Assembly (NCBI RefSeq): GCF_027923405.1
Contig: NZ_BQYI01000001.1
Span: forward strand, 1,218,501 to 1,282,500
DNA: 64,000 nt
Origin: Paenibacillus sp. YYML68
Lineage (GTDB): Bacteria; Bacillota; Bacilli; Paenibacillales; NBRC-103111
Reading direction: 5' to 3'
A program made the translations under genes and the position numbers. The notes under the pieces are model-generated. The model was not told the origin of the DNA and did not search any database. It was given only the letters and a program-made list of their open reading frames with translations. Below, one piece after another: positions 52,210 to 60,523 of this stretch (position 1 is its first letter; each line of letters opens with the position of its first letter).

Positions 52210-54354
52210 ATGTACGTCATCAAGGCGGTAGAGCGGCAATGTAGGCCGTATCTTCCGATGCTTGTGCTTCTGGTGCTTGTCATAGCCATCGAGATCGCGT
52301 ATACGTCATTGTCTCCGCTGAGCTTCAAGTACCTTATAGATGATGCGTTCCTTCCGGAAAATGTAGACATGTTCGTTCTGGTGCTGGCTGTCTTGATCAT
52401 CGGAGGTCTGATCTATCTTGGTGCTGGCTTGGCTGGGGATTATATATTGTCACGGATGAGCGAGAGCGTGCTCCATGACTTGCGTAACAAGCTGCTCGCA
52501 CATCTGACTCGCCAGTCGCTGGACTTCTACGCGAGGTTCGAGCAGGGGGCGCTGCTGACGAGGCTGACGTCGGACGTGGCGGCAGTTGATCGCACGCTGA
52601 CCGGAGCGCTGCCTCGTGCGCTGAAGGAGCTGCTGGGCTTGTCGATCGGTCTGTGCCTGCTGCTACAGCTCGAATGGAAGCTGGCGCTTGCGATGCTCGG
52701 AGGCTTCGTCGTGCTGTTCCTAAGTCCCGGTCTGCTGCGCACCAAAGCGGCCGCTAGCTCTGAGCATTACCGCGCGGTACAAGATTCGTATATGAGCGGA
52801 ATCGACGAGCTGCTGAAAGGTCATCGGGTGACGAAGGGGCTTCACCTTCATCGATATGTGATGGACCGGATGTCCCGCCATCTACGAGCGATGCTGGAGT
52901 CAGGCTTCAGAATAACGTACACGTACGCGCTGATGGATCGTATTCCGCTCACCGCCTTCCTGCTGCTGAATGCAGGTGTCATCGGACTCGGCGGCTACTT
53001 CATCATGCAAGACGACCTGACGGTCGGAGCCTTCATCGCATTCTATACAATCTTCCTGAGTGTCGGCCAGTCGGTTAGTGCGCTGTCGCAGGTGATTCCA
53101 AGCCTCATACAAGCGGAGGTAAGCTTCAGACGCATTGACGAGGTGCTCGACTACCGTTCAAGGCTTGTGACACCTGCTCAGCCTCTGCCACTTCAGAGCA
53201 TACGGGAGGGCATTCGCTTCGAGGCGGTGTCGTTCGGATATGACCCGCAGCATAGAGAGCGTCTTGCTCTTCGGCGTATTACGCTCGAGCTCCCAACAGG
53301 AGGCATGACCGCCTTCGTCGGGCCTAGCGGCTCGGGCAAGAGCACCGCCCTGCAGCTGCTCCTGCGGTTCTATGATCCAGATGAAGGCAGCATCACCGTT
53401 GACGGTAACGATCTTCGTCAGCTTGACGAGGAGCAATTTCGCACATTGACCGGAGTCGTGCTTCAGGACTCGTTCCTGTTCCATGCGACGATTCGAGATA
53501 ATATTCGGCTGGACCGCACCGAAGCGACGGAGCAAGAAGTGATCGAGGCGGCCAAGGCTGCTCAGGTTCACGAATTCGTCATGCAGCTGCCTCAAGGATA
53601 TGACACGGTGGTTAAGGATTACGGGGCTAATCTGTCAGGCGGACAGCGGCAGCGTATTGCTATCGCTCGTGTGCTCATAAGGAAGCCGCAGCTGCTCGTG
53701 CTGGATGAGATCACCTCCGCGCTCGATCCTGTGGCAGAGGCTGAGATTCATGCTCTGATTGAGAGCCTTAAGGGTGCATCGACGATCGTCACCGTCACGC
53801 ACCGTCTTGCATCGGTCAAGCACGCAGATCAGATTGTCGTGTTCCGGGAGGGGCAAGCCGTCGAAGCCGGTACACATGCCGAATTGTTGGAGCTGGGCGG
53901 CACGTACAGGCAGATGTGGGAGAAGCAGCACGGCTTCCATCTCTCAAGCGACGGCTTCTCTGCCACTGTCGAGGTGGAGCGATTGTCGCAGCTTCCATTC
54001 TTCCATGGTATTCCTCACGCGCACTTAGCTTCGATCTCGGCTCTATTCGTGACCGAACGCTACGAGGCTGGGCAGTTCGTCTTCCATGAGCAGGCGAGCG
54101 GAGATAAGCTGTATATTATTGTGCGCGGACGTGTCGGTGTCATGAAGGGAACGGACCGTGTAGCTGTCCTTGAGGATGGCGACCACTTCGGCGAAATTGC
54201 ACTGCTCCGTCACATTCCACGTACAGCCGGTATCGTCACCTTGTCGCAGACGATTCTGCTGTCGCTCAGGCGGGAGCAGCTGACAGAGCTCACAGCGACG
54301 TACCCCATCATCGGCGTGACGCTGGAGAAGTCGTTGAAGGAGCGGATGAAATAA
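52210..54354 (+). CDS. ABC exporter fused to a cyclic-nucleotide-binding domain
   Basis: The 714-residue protein joins a six-helix type I exporter domain (residues 1-310), an ATPase and a C-terminal CRP-like sensor. The ATPase has GPSGSGKST near 371-379, LSGGQRQR near 475 and LLVLDEITSALD near 495. Residues 590-714 are a cNMP-binding beta roll: YEAGQFVFHEQASGDKLYII and HFGEIALLRHIPRTAGI, whose FGEIALL...RTA matches the phosphate-binding cassette. It has no peptidase C39 domain. The export substrate is unknown. GGAGGAGG precedes the ATG. It shares one base with the next gene (TAATG). Confidence 0.85.
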   Translation: MYVIKAVERQCRPYLPMLVLLVLVIAIEIAYTSLSPLSFKYLIDDAFLPENVDMFVLVLAVLIIGGLIYLGAGLAGDYILSRMSESVLHDLRNKLLAHLTRQSLDFYARFEQGALLTRLTSDVAAVDRTLTGALPRALKELLGLSIGLCLLLQLEWKLALAMLGGFVVLFLSPGLLRTKAAASSEHYRAVQDSYMSGIDELLKGHRVTKGLHLHRYVMDRMSRHLRAMLESGFRITYTYALMDRIPLTAFLLLNAGVIGLGGYFIMQDDLTVGAFIAFYTIFLSVGQSVSALSQVIPSLIQAEVSFRRIDEVLDYRSRLVTPAQPLPLQSIREGIRFEAVSFGYDPQHRERLALRRITLELPTGGMTAFVGPSGSGKSTALQLLLRFYDPDEGSITVDGNDLRQLDEEQFRTLTGVVLQDSFLFHATIRDNIRLDRTEATEQEVIEAAKAAQVHEFVMQLPQGYDTVVKDYGANLSGGQRQRIAIARVLIRKPQLLVLDEITSALDPVAEAEIHALIESLKGASTIVTVTHRLASVKHADQIVVFREGQAVEAGTHAELLELGGTYRQMWEKQHGFHLSSDGFSATVEVERLSQLPFFHGIPHAHLASISALFVTERYEAGQFVFHEQASGDKLYIIVRGRVGVMKGTDRVAVLEDGDHFGEIALLRHIPRTAGIVTLSQTILLSLRREQLTELTATYPIIGVTLEKSLKERMK

Positions 54355-54917
54355 TGGCTGCCTATCGAGGCTGTGAATGTACAGCGGATCAAGACTATGC
54401 ACGCACCGTATGCTTCCTGCTCGAAGCCAGACGAACGGCTGACCCGCAGCTCGGCACCGTTACTCTCTATGCGATGCTGCTTCGTGTAGTGGATCATGGC
54501 AGGCTGTTTCGAGTAGAGGACGAGACGGGAGCGATCGTCGCCGCTGCTTGCTATACGATCGGGACTCCGAAGGAGAGCTATGAGGATCGTCATGTCGCAT
54601 ACATTGAATATTGCTTGGCCGAAGCATCCAGACACGGGTCGCGTCTGTTTCTGCTCGGGTTGAAGCTGCTCATGAAGCACATTCATCTTGGTCACCCCGA
54701 GGTGAGTGAGATCATGCTGATGGCAGACGCGCAGCACAAGCCTAACAACAGGCTGTACAGCAAGTTCACGGAGCAGGTCGAGCAGCTGGAAGAGGATGGA
54801 ATCCACTTCCTTGTATATCGAACAAGTATGAACGATCTCCTAGCCTATTTGGACCATTTTCCCGGTAAAGCATTAACAAATAAGGAGATACCATATATAA
54901 TTTGGGAACAGGGCTGA
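54354..54917 (+). CDS. GNAT-like protein 1
   Basis: The 187-residue protein has the layout of a GNAT acetyltransferase: FRVEDETGAIVAAACYTIGT as the central strands, a VAYIEYCLAEASRHGSRLFL segment where acetyl-CoA usually binds, and a C-terminal FLVYRTSM strand. The Q/R-x-x-G-x-G/A loop is degenerate (ASRHGSRL). It is translationally coupled to the ABC exporter. It resembles the gene at 55277 in layout, so the two look like diverged paralogues. Confidence 0.55.
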   Translation: MAAYRGCECTADQDYARTVCFLLEARRTADPQLGTVTLYAMLLRVVDHGRLFRVEDETGAIVAAACYTIGTPKESYEDRHVAYIEYCLAEASRHGSRLFLLGLKLLMKHIHLGHPEVSEIMLMADAQHKPNNRLYSKFTEQVEQLEEDGIHFLVYRTSMNDLLAYLDHFPGKALTNKEIPYIIWEQG

Positions 54918-54999
54918 GTATTTATTCGCATATTTTATATGACTCCCAGGAAGTTCGCTCGGCCTAATGTGCCAGACAGATGAAGGGAGGTTATGTCAG

Positions 55000-55101
55000 A
55001 TGAATATTCGTCAAGCTTTAAAGCCTGTCTCATTTGAAAAAAAAGAAGGCTCGCGTATCATGCTCGGTTCCGCTACCAAGAACGACGATAAGCGCGCTTA
55101 A
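55000..55101 (+). CDS. 33-residue peptide between the two GNAT-like genes
   Basis: The short frame reads MNIRQALKPVSFEKKEGSRI, then MLGSATKNDDKRA, with GGGAGG about nine bases before the ATG. It is too short for family assignment. Its place in an exporter operon between two acyltransferase-like genes makes it a possible peptide substrate (RiPP precursor or signal peptide), but there is no leader motif I recognise. The 5' half is AT-rich compared with neighbours. Confidence 0.4.
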   Translation: MNIRQALKPVSFEKKEGSRIMLGSATKNDDKRA

Positions 55102-55276
55102 TGCGTACGAAGTGAACGGATAGTGCTCAGATGCTGGTGCCCAGACGGGCTGCTGTCTAGAGCTTGGAGCGAGGCTGCCTCTAGTCCCATGGACTTGCCG
55201 GGCGGCCTTGTTCGTTATAGAGAGTAGCTCGAATTCCGCTAGTCGCAAGGCATCGTTATTAAGGGGGATTGATCCG

Positions 55277-55789
55277 ATGAGCATCGAATGGAAGCTGTGT
55301 AATCAGGATGAGGGCTGCTGGGATGAATACCTGCTGCTGCTGCTGCACCACTACGAGGAGCTGAGCTTTCCTTACGGCTTCGAGATGGCTCTTAGCTTCA
55401 TCGGCAACCCGATGGTAGCTGGCAATGCTCTTATCGCACAAGAGAGGGAGAGCGGGCGTACAGTCGCCGCGCTTGGCTTCGTGTTCGGGACAGGCCAAGA
55501 TTATTACGAGAACGAGCGGGTCTGTCAGCTTGAGGCACTATACATAGCCAGTGTCCACCGCGGGTCGGCACTTTATCTCACCATGCTGCGACAGCTCGTC
55601 ACTACATTGCAGGAACGGTATACACAGACAGAGACGATTCAATTCTGGGCACCTTCAGACCGTGAGGACCTGCGGCGGCTCTTCGGCGCTTGCTTCGAGC
55701 TTGTGAAGACGAATGAGAAGGACTTCGGTCGTATCGATTTATTTACTTCCACCGTCGACCGGCTGGCAGCATTCTGTAAGCGCATATGA
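55277..55789 (+). CDS. GNAT-like protein 2
   Basis: The 170-residue protein starts at the ATG at 55277 after AAGGGGG. GRTVAALGFVFGTG and CQLEALYIASVHRGSALYLT form the GNAT core: a beta strand ending in LYIASVHRGSA matches the acetyl-CoA loop region. FELVKTNEKDFGRIDLFTST is the C-terminal strand. It resembles the gene at 54354 in order and size. Its stop codon overlaps the first probable DesR site of the des promoter. Confidence 0.55.
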   Translation: MSIEWKLCNQDEGCWDEYLLLLLHHYEELSFPYGFEMALSFIGNPMVAGNALIAQERESGRTVAALGFVFGTGQDYYENERVCQLEALYIASVHRGSALYLTMLRQLVTTLQERYTQTETIQFWAPSDREDLRRLFGACFELVKTNEKDFGRIDLFTSTVDRLAAFCKRI

Positions 55790-55862
55790 CATTTGTCATG
55801 TTGTCCAACTGACGTTTATGACTAAAATACTCGGCGACTTCTGGTTATAATAACAGTATAAT
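55786..55862 (+). promoter_or_regulatory. Probable DesR-controlled promoter of des
   Basis: ATGAC-ATTT-GTCAT at 55786-55799 is a perfect palindrome. A similar TGACGTTTATGAC follows at 55810-55822. Downstream, TATAAT occurs at 55846 and again at 55857 without a good -35 box, as expected of an activator-dependent promoter. The two sites would fall roughly 40-77 bases upstream of transcription start, close to the DesR-bound region of B. subtilis des as I recall it. Confidence 0.55.
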
Positions 55863-55875
55863 CTGCCGAACCTGT

Positions 55876-55890
55876 CGGGAGTAGCTCCCG
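55876..55890 (+). promoter_or_regulatory. Hairpin in the des 5' leader
   Basis: CGGGAG-TAG-CTCCCG is a perfect six-base-pair stem in the leader, 11 bases before the AAGGAGG site. It could stabilise the transcript or affect translation at low temperature (inference). Confidence 0.45.
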
Positions 55891-55917
55891 CATCAGAACC
55901 AAGGAGGACAACATGTT

Positions 55918-56982
55918 ATGACTCAAGCGAAGTTAGCTGATCTGAAAAAAGATGTAGCCCCTTACGAAAAAACGAGCCTGAAGGCGAGTCTGTTCCAAAT
56001 GGCCAATACGATATTGCCGCTGTTTGTGCTGTGGTATGCGGCGTATGCCAGTCTTGAGATATCGTATGGGCTGACGCTGCTGTTCGCCGCGCTTGCTGGC
56101 GGCTTCACCGTGCGTACGTTCATCATCTTCCATGACTGCTGTCACCAGTCATTCTTCAAGAGCCGCAGAGCGAATGACATCGTGGGCACGATTACCGGAA
56201 TCTTGACGATGGTGCCGTACAGCCAGTGGAAAGCAAGCCATTCGATCCATCACGCTACGAGCAGCAACCTCGACAAGCGCGGAGTGGGCGATGTGTGGGT
56301 GCTGACAGTGGATGAATATTTGGCAGCGCCGCTGTGGCGTCGTCTGGCTTACCGCATGTACCGTCATCCGCTTGTGATGTTCGGGATTGGACCGGCCTTC
56401 ATCTTCCTGATTGATTACCGCTTCAATCGTGCTGGAGCAAGATGGCCGGAGCGGTTGAACACGTACTTGACGAACGTATCGATAGTAGGTCTGTTCGCTG
56501 TACTCATCTGGGCGATCGGTTGGCAGGCGTTCCTGCTTGTGCAGGGACCTGTATTTATCGTATCGGCTACGCTTGGCGTCTGGCTGTTCTACGTTCAGCA
56601 TCAGTTCGAGGAGACGTACTTCGAGCATGAGGATGAGTGGAGCTATGTGAAGGCAGCCGTTGAAGGCAGCTCGTACTACAAGCTTCCGAAGCTGCTGCAA
56701 TGGATTACGGGTAACATCGGCTTCCATCATGTGCATCACTTGAGCCCGAAGGTGCCGAACTACAATCTGGAGGCGGCGCACGAGGCGTCTGAGCCTCTGC
56801 AGAAGGCGACGACAATTACGATCGGCACTAGCTTGAAGTCGCTTCGTTACCGTCTGTGGGATGAGAAGGCGAAGGAATTCGTCAGCTTCAGAGACATCAA
56901 GCATATGCTACGCAAGGCGAAGTCTGCTTCTGAGCAATCGATGGCCGCGGCAGCAGCGAAGCCGAATTTTCAACGGAAATAA
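55918..56982 (+). CDS. des: Acyl-lipid fatty-acid desaturase Des
   Basis: The 354-residue membrane desaturase introduces a cis double bond into phospholipid acyl chains (delta-5 in Bacillus). The three histidine boxes that bind the di-iron centre are HDCCHQ, HSIHH and HHVHH. Four or more membrane helices flank them. AAGGAGG lies ten bases before the ATG. The desK-desR genes directly downstream and probable DesR sites upstream show that expression responds to membrane order and cold. Confidence 0.92.
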   Translation: MTQAKLADLKKDVAPYEKTSLKASLFQMANTILPLFVLWYAAYASLEISYGLTLLFAALAGGFTVRTFIIFHDCCHQSFFKSRRANDIVGTITGILTMVPYSQWKASHSIHHATSSNLDKRGVGDVWVLTVDEYLAAPLWRRLAYRMYRHPLVMFGIGPAFIFLIDYRFNRAGARWPERLNTYLTNVSIVGLFAVLIWAIGWQAFLLVQGPVFIVSATLGVWLFYVQHQFEETYFEHEDEWSYVKAAVEGSSYYKLPKLLQWITGNIGFHHVHHLSPKVPNYNLEAAHEASEPLQKATTITIGTSLKSLRYRLWDEKAKEFVSFRDIKHMLRKAKSASEQSMAAAAAKPNFQRK

Positions 56983-57053
56983 TCCGTGTTACGCGTGAAT
57001 TGTGATATACTTGTATAAACTGACAGCACGTGATAAAGGTGGGAGAAGCACCC

Positions 57054-58190
57054 ATGCATAAGTGGCATCAAATCTTTCATAAAAACACCGGGCTAAGTCC
57101 TTATGTATGGGTCGTCTTCTACATCCTGCCGTTCTACTTCATCTTCCATGCTTCATCGCCGTATCAGGTTGCGTCGGGCATCGCGATGATCATCATGTTC
57201 TTCGTCTGCTACGTGCTCGCCTTCATCTCGAAGGGCTGGCAGGTCTACTTCTGGACAAGCGTGCAGATTATGATCTCCATTGCGATGACGCTGCTGTTCG
57301 GGTACGTGTACTTCTCGCTGTTCCTCGCGTTCTTCATCGGCAACATACAGAATCGGATCGGCTTCTTCACCTTGTATACGATTCATCTGCTCAGCACGTT
57401 CGCAACGATCAATTATGGCTTCGCTACGCAAAATCCGGTGTTCATCACGCAGCTGCCGTTCGTCATGCTCAGCATGATCGGCGTCATTCTGCTTCCTGTT
57501 AACACGTACAACAAGAACAAGAGTGACAAGCTGCAGGGTCAGCTGGAGGATGCGAACAAGCGTATATCCGAGCTGGTGAAGCTCGAGGAGCGCCAGCGAA
57601 TTGCTCGGGACCTGCACGATACGCTCGGCCAGAAGCTGTCGCTGATCGGACTGAAGAGCGATCTGGCGAGCAAGCTGATTCATAAGAATCCCGAGCAGGC
57701 AGCTGCGGAGATGAGCGACGTCAGGCAGACGGCTCGTCATGCGCTCAAGGAAGTGCGGGAGCTGGTGACCCAGATGCGGGGCACGCGGCTGGAGGACGAA
57801 ATCTATCGAGTACAGCAGATCTGCAAGGCGGCGGACATCGATTTCTCGCTGGAGGGTAGCCTGGAGAAGCTGAATATTTCGCTCATTACCGAGAACGTCG
57901 TTAGCATGTGCTTGAAGGAAGCGGTAACGAACGTGGTTAAGCATAGCGGTGCCTCGACTTGTTCGGTAGTCATTGAGCCGGAACGCGGCGAGCTGCTCAT
58001 TCGCGTGAAGGACAACGGCATTGGCATAGGGGAGCCTGAGAGCTATATGAAGGGGAACGGACTGCGCGGCATACAAGAACGTCTAGAATTTGTAAACGGC
58101 AGCTTGGAGATTGTGTCCGAGCAAGGCACTACGCTGCTGATGAAGGTGCCCGCCATGCTGAAGCAGCCGCTTAAGGAGGCAGACGTATGA
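57054..58190 (+). CDS. desK: Thermosensor histidine kinase DesK
   Basis: The 378-residue NarL-type kinase has four to five N-terminal membrane helices that sense membrane order, then a dimerisation helix EERQRIARDLHDTLGQKLSL and an ATPase domain with EAVTNVVKHSGA and DNGIGIG. With the ATG at 57054 (AAGGTGGGAG eight bases upstream) the phospho-acceptor is His188, the same number as in B. subtilis DesK, which supports this start. It overlaps desR by four bases (ATGA). Confidence 0.93.
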   Translation: MHKWHQIFHKNTGLSPYVWVVFYILPFYFIFHASSPYQVASGIAMIIMFFVCYVLAFISKGWQVYFWTSVQIMISIAMTLLFGYVYFSLFLAFFIGNIQNRIGFFTLYTIHLLSTFATINYGFATQNPVFITQLPFVMLSMIGVILLPVNTYNKNKSDKLQGQLEDANKRISELVKLEERQRIARDLHDTLGQKLSLIGLKSDLASKLIHKNPEQAAAEMSDVRQTARHALKEVRELVTQMRGTRLEDEIYRVQQICKAADIDFSLEGSLEKLNISLITENVVSMCLKEAVTNVVKHSGASTCSVVIEPERGELLIRVKDNGIGIGEPESYMKGNGLRGIQERLEFVNGSLEIVSEQGTTLLMKVPAMLKQPLKEADV

Positions 58191-58789
58191 TTAGAATTGT
58201 AATCGCCGAGGATCAGCGGATGCTGCTCGGTGCGCTTGCCTCGCTGCTTGATCTGGAAGAGGATATGACCGTCGTCGGTCGTGCAGGCAACGGGGAAGAG
58301 GCGGTCAAGCTTGTGCACGAGCATAAGCCGGATATTTGCATCATGGATATCGAGATGCCGCTGAAGAGCGGACTGGAGGCAGCTGAGGAGCTGAAGGGTC
58401 AAGGCTGCAAGGTTATTATATTGACGACCTTCGCAAGGCCTGGCTACTTCGAGCGTGCGGTCAAGGCAGGCGTACATGGCTATCTCCTGAAGGACAGCCC
58501 GAGCGAGGAGCTCGCGACGACGATCCGCAGCGTCATGGCCGGACGGCGCATCTATGCTGCAGATCTCGTGGATGAGGCTTACACGCAGGACAACAATCCG
58601 CTAACGGAGCGGGAGAAGGAAGTGCTGTCGCTTATGGCAGACGGCAAGAATACGAAGGAAATTGCTAGTCAGCTGTATTTGACAACCGGGACGGTACGCA
58701 ATTATATATCTGTCATACTCGATAAGCTCGATGTGAGCAACCGGATCGAGGCGATCATGAGGTTCAAGGAGAAGGGCTGGTTCAAGTGA
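58187..58789 (+). CDS. desR: Response regulator DesR
   Basis: This 200-residue NarL-family regulator has the phospho-acceptor Asp54 in ICIMDIEMPLKSG, a Lys in GYLLKDSPSEE, and a LuxR-type HTH with LTEREKEVLSLMADGKNTKE. It should bind the TGAC-type sites upstream of des and activate it when DesK phosphorylates it. Asp54 is also the acceptor in B. subtilis DesR. Confidence 0.93.
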   Translation: MIRIVIAEDQRMLLGALASLLDLEEDMTVVGRAGNGEEAVKLVHEHKPDICIMDIEMPLKSGLEAAEELKGQGCKVIILTTFARPGYFERAVKAGVHGYLLKDSPSEELATTIRSVMAGRRIYAADLVDEAYTQDNNPLTEREKEVLSLMADGKNTKEIASQLYLTTGTVRNYISVILDKLDVSNRIEAIMRFKEKGWFK

Positions 58790-58814
58790 ATCAGCTCGTT
58801 ATAGGTAGCTAATA

Positions 58815-58848
58815 ACAGCCGCGGGCTAGAGCTTCGCGGCTGTGTTTG
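58815..58848 (+). terminator. Terminator of the des-desKR operon
   Basis: ACAGCCGCG and CGCGGCTGT form a perfect nine-base-pair stem around an 11-base loop, followed by GTTTGG. The T tract is weak. Confidence 0.65.
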
Positions 58849-58886
58849 GTGTACCGTCGTAACAGCGGCCTTACAGCCTATTATGT

Positions 58887-58916
58887 CTGCCATGAAGATG
58901 ACCCTTATGGTATAAT
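58887..58916 (+). promoter_or_regulatory. Possible promoter before the truncated Rpn gene
   Basis: CTGCCA and a perfect TATAAT are separated by 18 bases immediately upstream of the truncated reading frame. Confidence 0.4.
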
Positions 58917-59458
58917 GGAAGAAAGTAGGATGGAGCGGACGGTCTGAACGATATCATAACGTGTTCCATTTAAGAGAAGACCAGACGGGCCTCGTGCTGA
59001 CGGACTTGATCGAGATACATTTTCTGGAGCTGCCTAAGCTGGAGCAGCAGCGTACTGTATTGAACAATAAGCTGGTGAAATGGCTACTGTTTCTCAAAGG
59101 TGTGAGAAGAGATAAATGGGAGGAATTGGCGATGAACGAACCAACCTTGCGTAAGGCGATGGACACGCTGGAATTTTTAAGCCAGGACCGGGAGGCTAGG
59201 CAGCTGTATGAAATGAGGCAGAAGGCGCTTCGCGATGAGATCTCGATGATTGCAGGGGCGAAGGAAGCGGGCAGAGAAGAAGGCAGAGAAGAAGGCAGAG
59301 AAGAAGGCAGAGAAGAAGGCAGAGAAGAAGGCAGCCAAGCACGTGCGCTCTTAGTAGCTAAAAATATGCTGGATAAAGGATTAAGCGACGCATTAATTAT
59401 TGAACTGACAGGCCTTACAGATGCAGAATTAACGCAGCTCAAGGAAGGGCTTCATTAA
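58916..59458 (+). pseudogene. Rpn-family (PD-(D/E)XK transposase-type) protein, N-terminally truncated
   Basis: The open frame after a TAA at 58913-58915 carries RYHNVFHLREDQTGLVLTDL and EIHFLELPKL, the middle of Rpn/PD-(D/E)XK transposase-family proteins. It continues to a C-terminal helix pair (ALLVAKNMLDKGLSDALI). The catalytic N-terminal half is missing. The GTG at 58961 could start a 165-residue product but lacks a good ribosome-binding site. A GREE tandem repeat lies in the helical linker. I read it as a decayed copy. Confidence 0.7.
59270..59329 (+). repeat. 12-bp GREE coding repeat
   Basis: Five perfect units of GGCAGAGAAGAA encode five GREE tetrapeptides in the Rpn-family relic. Such charged repeats are usual in this family and prone to slippage. 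Confidence 0.9.
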
Positions 59459-59469
59459 CTCGGAAACGT

Positions 59470-59498
59470 GCTTGCGGCAGAGGTCGCAGGCTTTTTTT
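59470..59498 (+). terminator. Terminator after the truncated Rpn gene
   Basis: GCTTGCG and CGCAGGC pair (one G-T) around an eight-base loop and are followed by TTTTTTT. Confidence 0.8.
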
Positions 59499-59531
59499 GC
59501 GCGAGATTAAAGCGAAGGAGGAACAGGCCAG

Positions 59532-60323
59532 ATGAACGATATTCGATTGAAAACGAACTTGAAGCCAAGCAACATCGCCGATCGGCTGCAATATAACCCG
59601 TCCATTATAGAGTTCTATCTTGGGGAAACCGACCTGCTGCAGCCTGAGCTGATCCGTGAGCGTATACGTGAGCTGCAGAGTAAAGGGATTCGCGTCTATC
59701 TGCATCACCCTCCGAAGGTTCAGGGGAAGCGGCTTGACATCTTGTCCCGTGATGAGGAGGTGCGCACGTTCTATCACCGATCGTCTGAGCAGCTGGCCAT
59801 GCTGTGTCACGAGGAAGATGTTAGATGCGTCATTCACGCACATTACAGTCACACAGAAAGCTCGGGACGAGTTGGTCCGTCGGAGACGCGTAGGATGCGG
59901 GACGAGATTCGGTCGATTCTGGAGTACGGACGTGACGTTTTCCTATGGGAGGATACGATTGAGGGGTTATTCGCATATGCGAATCCGTATTTAATGGAGG
60001 AGCTGGTCGTACCGCTGAACCTGCCGCTGAATGTCGATGTAAGTCATACGTTCATCAGCTTCCGCGGTGATAATGATAAGCTGAGGCAGACGCTGGAGCA
60101 GACGCATCCGTATGCGCAATATTACCACCTCGTCGATAGCTTTGGACTTGTCCACGATTCGTTGCCTCTTGGCGAAGGCCTCATAGATTGGGCAATGGTG
60201 AAGCCGTATGTAGCGGACCGTGACTTCATCTTCGAGGTTGGGCTCGCGGGCGATCACAGCGATTGTACACCGATGATACGAAGCGCTGAGTTTTTTAGGA
60301 GCATACAGCCTATCTATAGGTAA
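59532..60323 (+). CDS. TIM-barrel protein (AP endonuclease 2 / sugar isomerase-like)
   Basis: This 263-residue protein appears to be a TIM barrel of the xylose isomerase-like superfamily: IIEFYLGETDLL, VYLHHPPKVQG, CVIHAHYSHTESSG, VFLWEDTIEG, LNVDVSHTFIS and DFIFEVGLAGDH have strand-end His/Asp/Glu placement typical of metal sites. AAGGAGG lies before the ATG. The substrate cannot be told. It follows a terminator, so it is probably a single unit. Confidence 0.6.
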   Translation: MNDIRLKTNLKPSNIADRLQYNPSIIEFYLGETDLLQPELIRERIRELQSKGIRVYLHHPPKVQGKRLDILSRDEEVRTFYHRSSEQLAMLCHEEDVRCVIHAHYSHTESSGRVGPSETRRMRDEIRSILEYGRDVFLWEDTIEGLFAYANPYLMEELVVPLNLPLNVDVSHTFISFRGDNDKLRQTLEQTHPYAQYYHLVDSFGLVHDSLPLGEGLIDWAMVKPYVADRDFIFEVGLAGDHSDCTPMIRSAEFFRSIQPIYR

Positions 60324-60443
60324 CAGATCGGACTGGAGGGTTTGACCGGAGCTTTAGCTGATGGCTGAATGCGAGGTCAGGCGGCCTCGGGCAGTGGCGA
60401 TGGCGGTACTCGTAATAGACTGATAACGTGTGAAGGCCCTGGT

Positions 60444-60510
60444 GAAAAAAACAAGGCTGTCCCGGCGCTCGCTCGTCATAGCTCCGAGCTTGCTTAGAGA
60501 CAGCCTTGCT
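60444..60510 (-). terminator. Terminator of the murein peptidase gene
   Basis: On the minus strand CAAGGCTGTC and GACAGCCTTG form a ten-base-pair stem with a long loop and are followed by TTTTTTTCACC. Confidence 0.8.
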
Positions 60511-60523
60511 GTATCATTACGAA

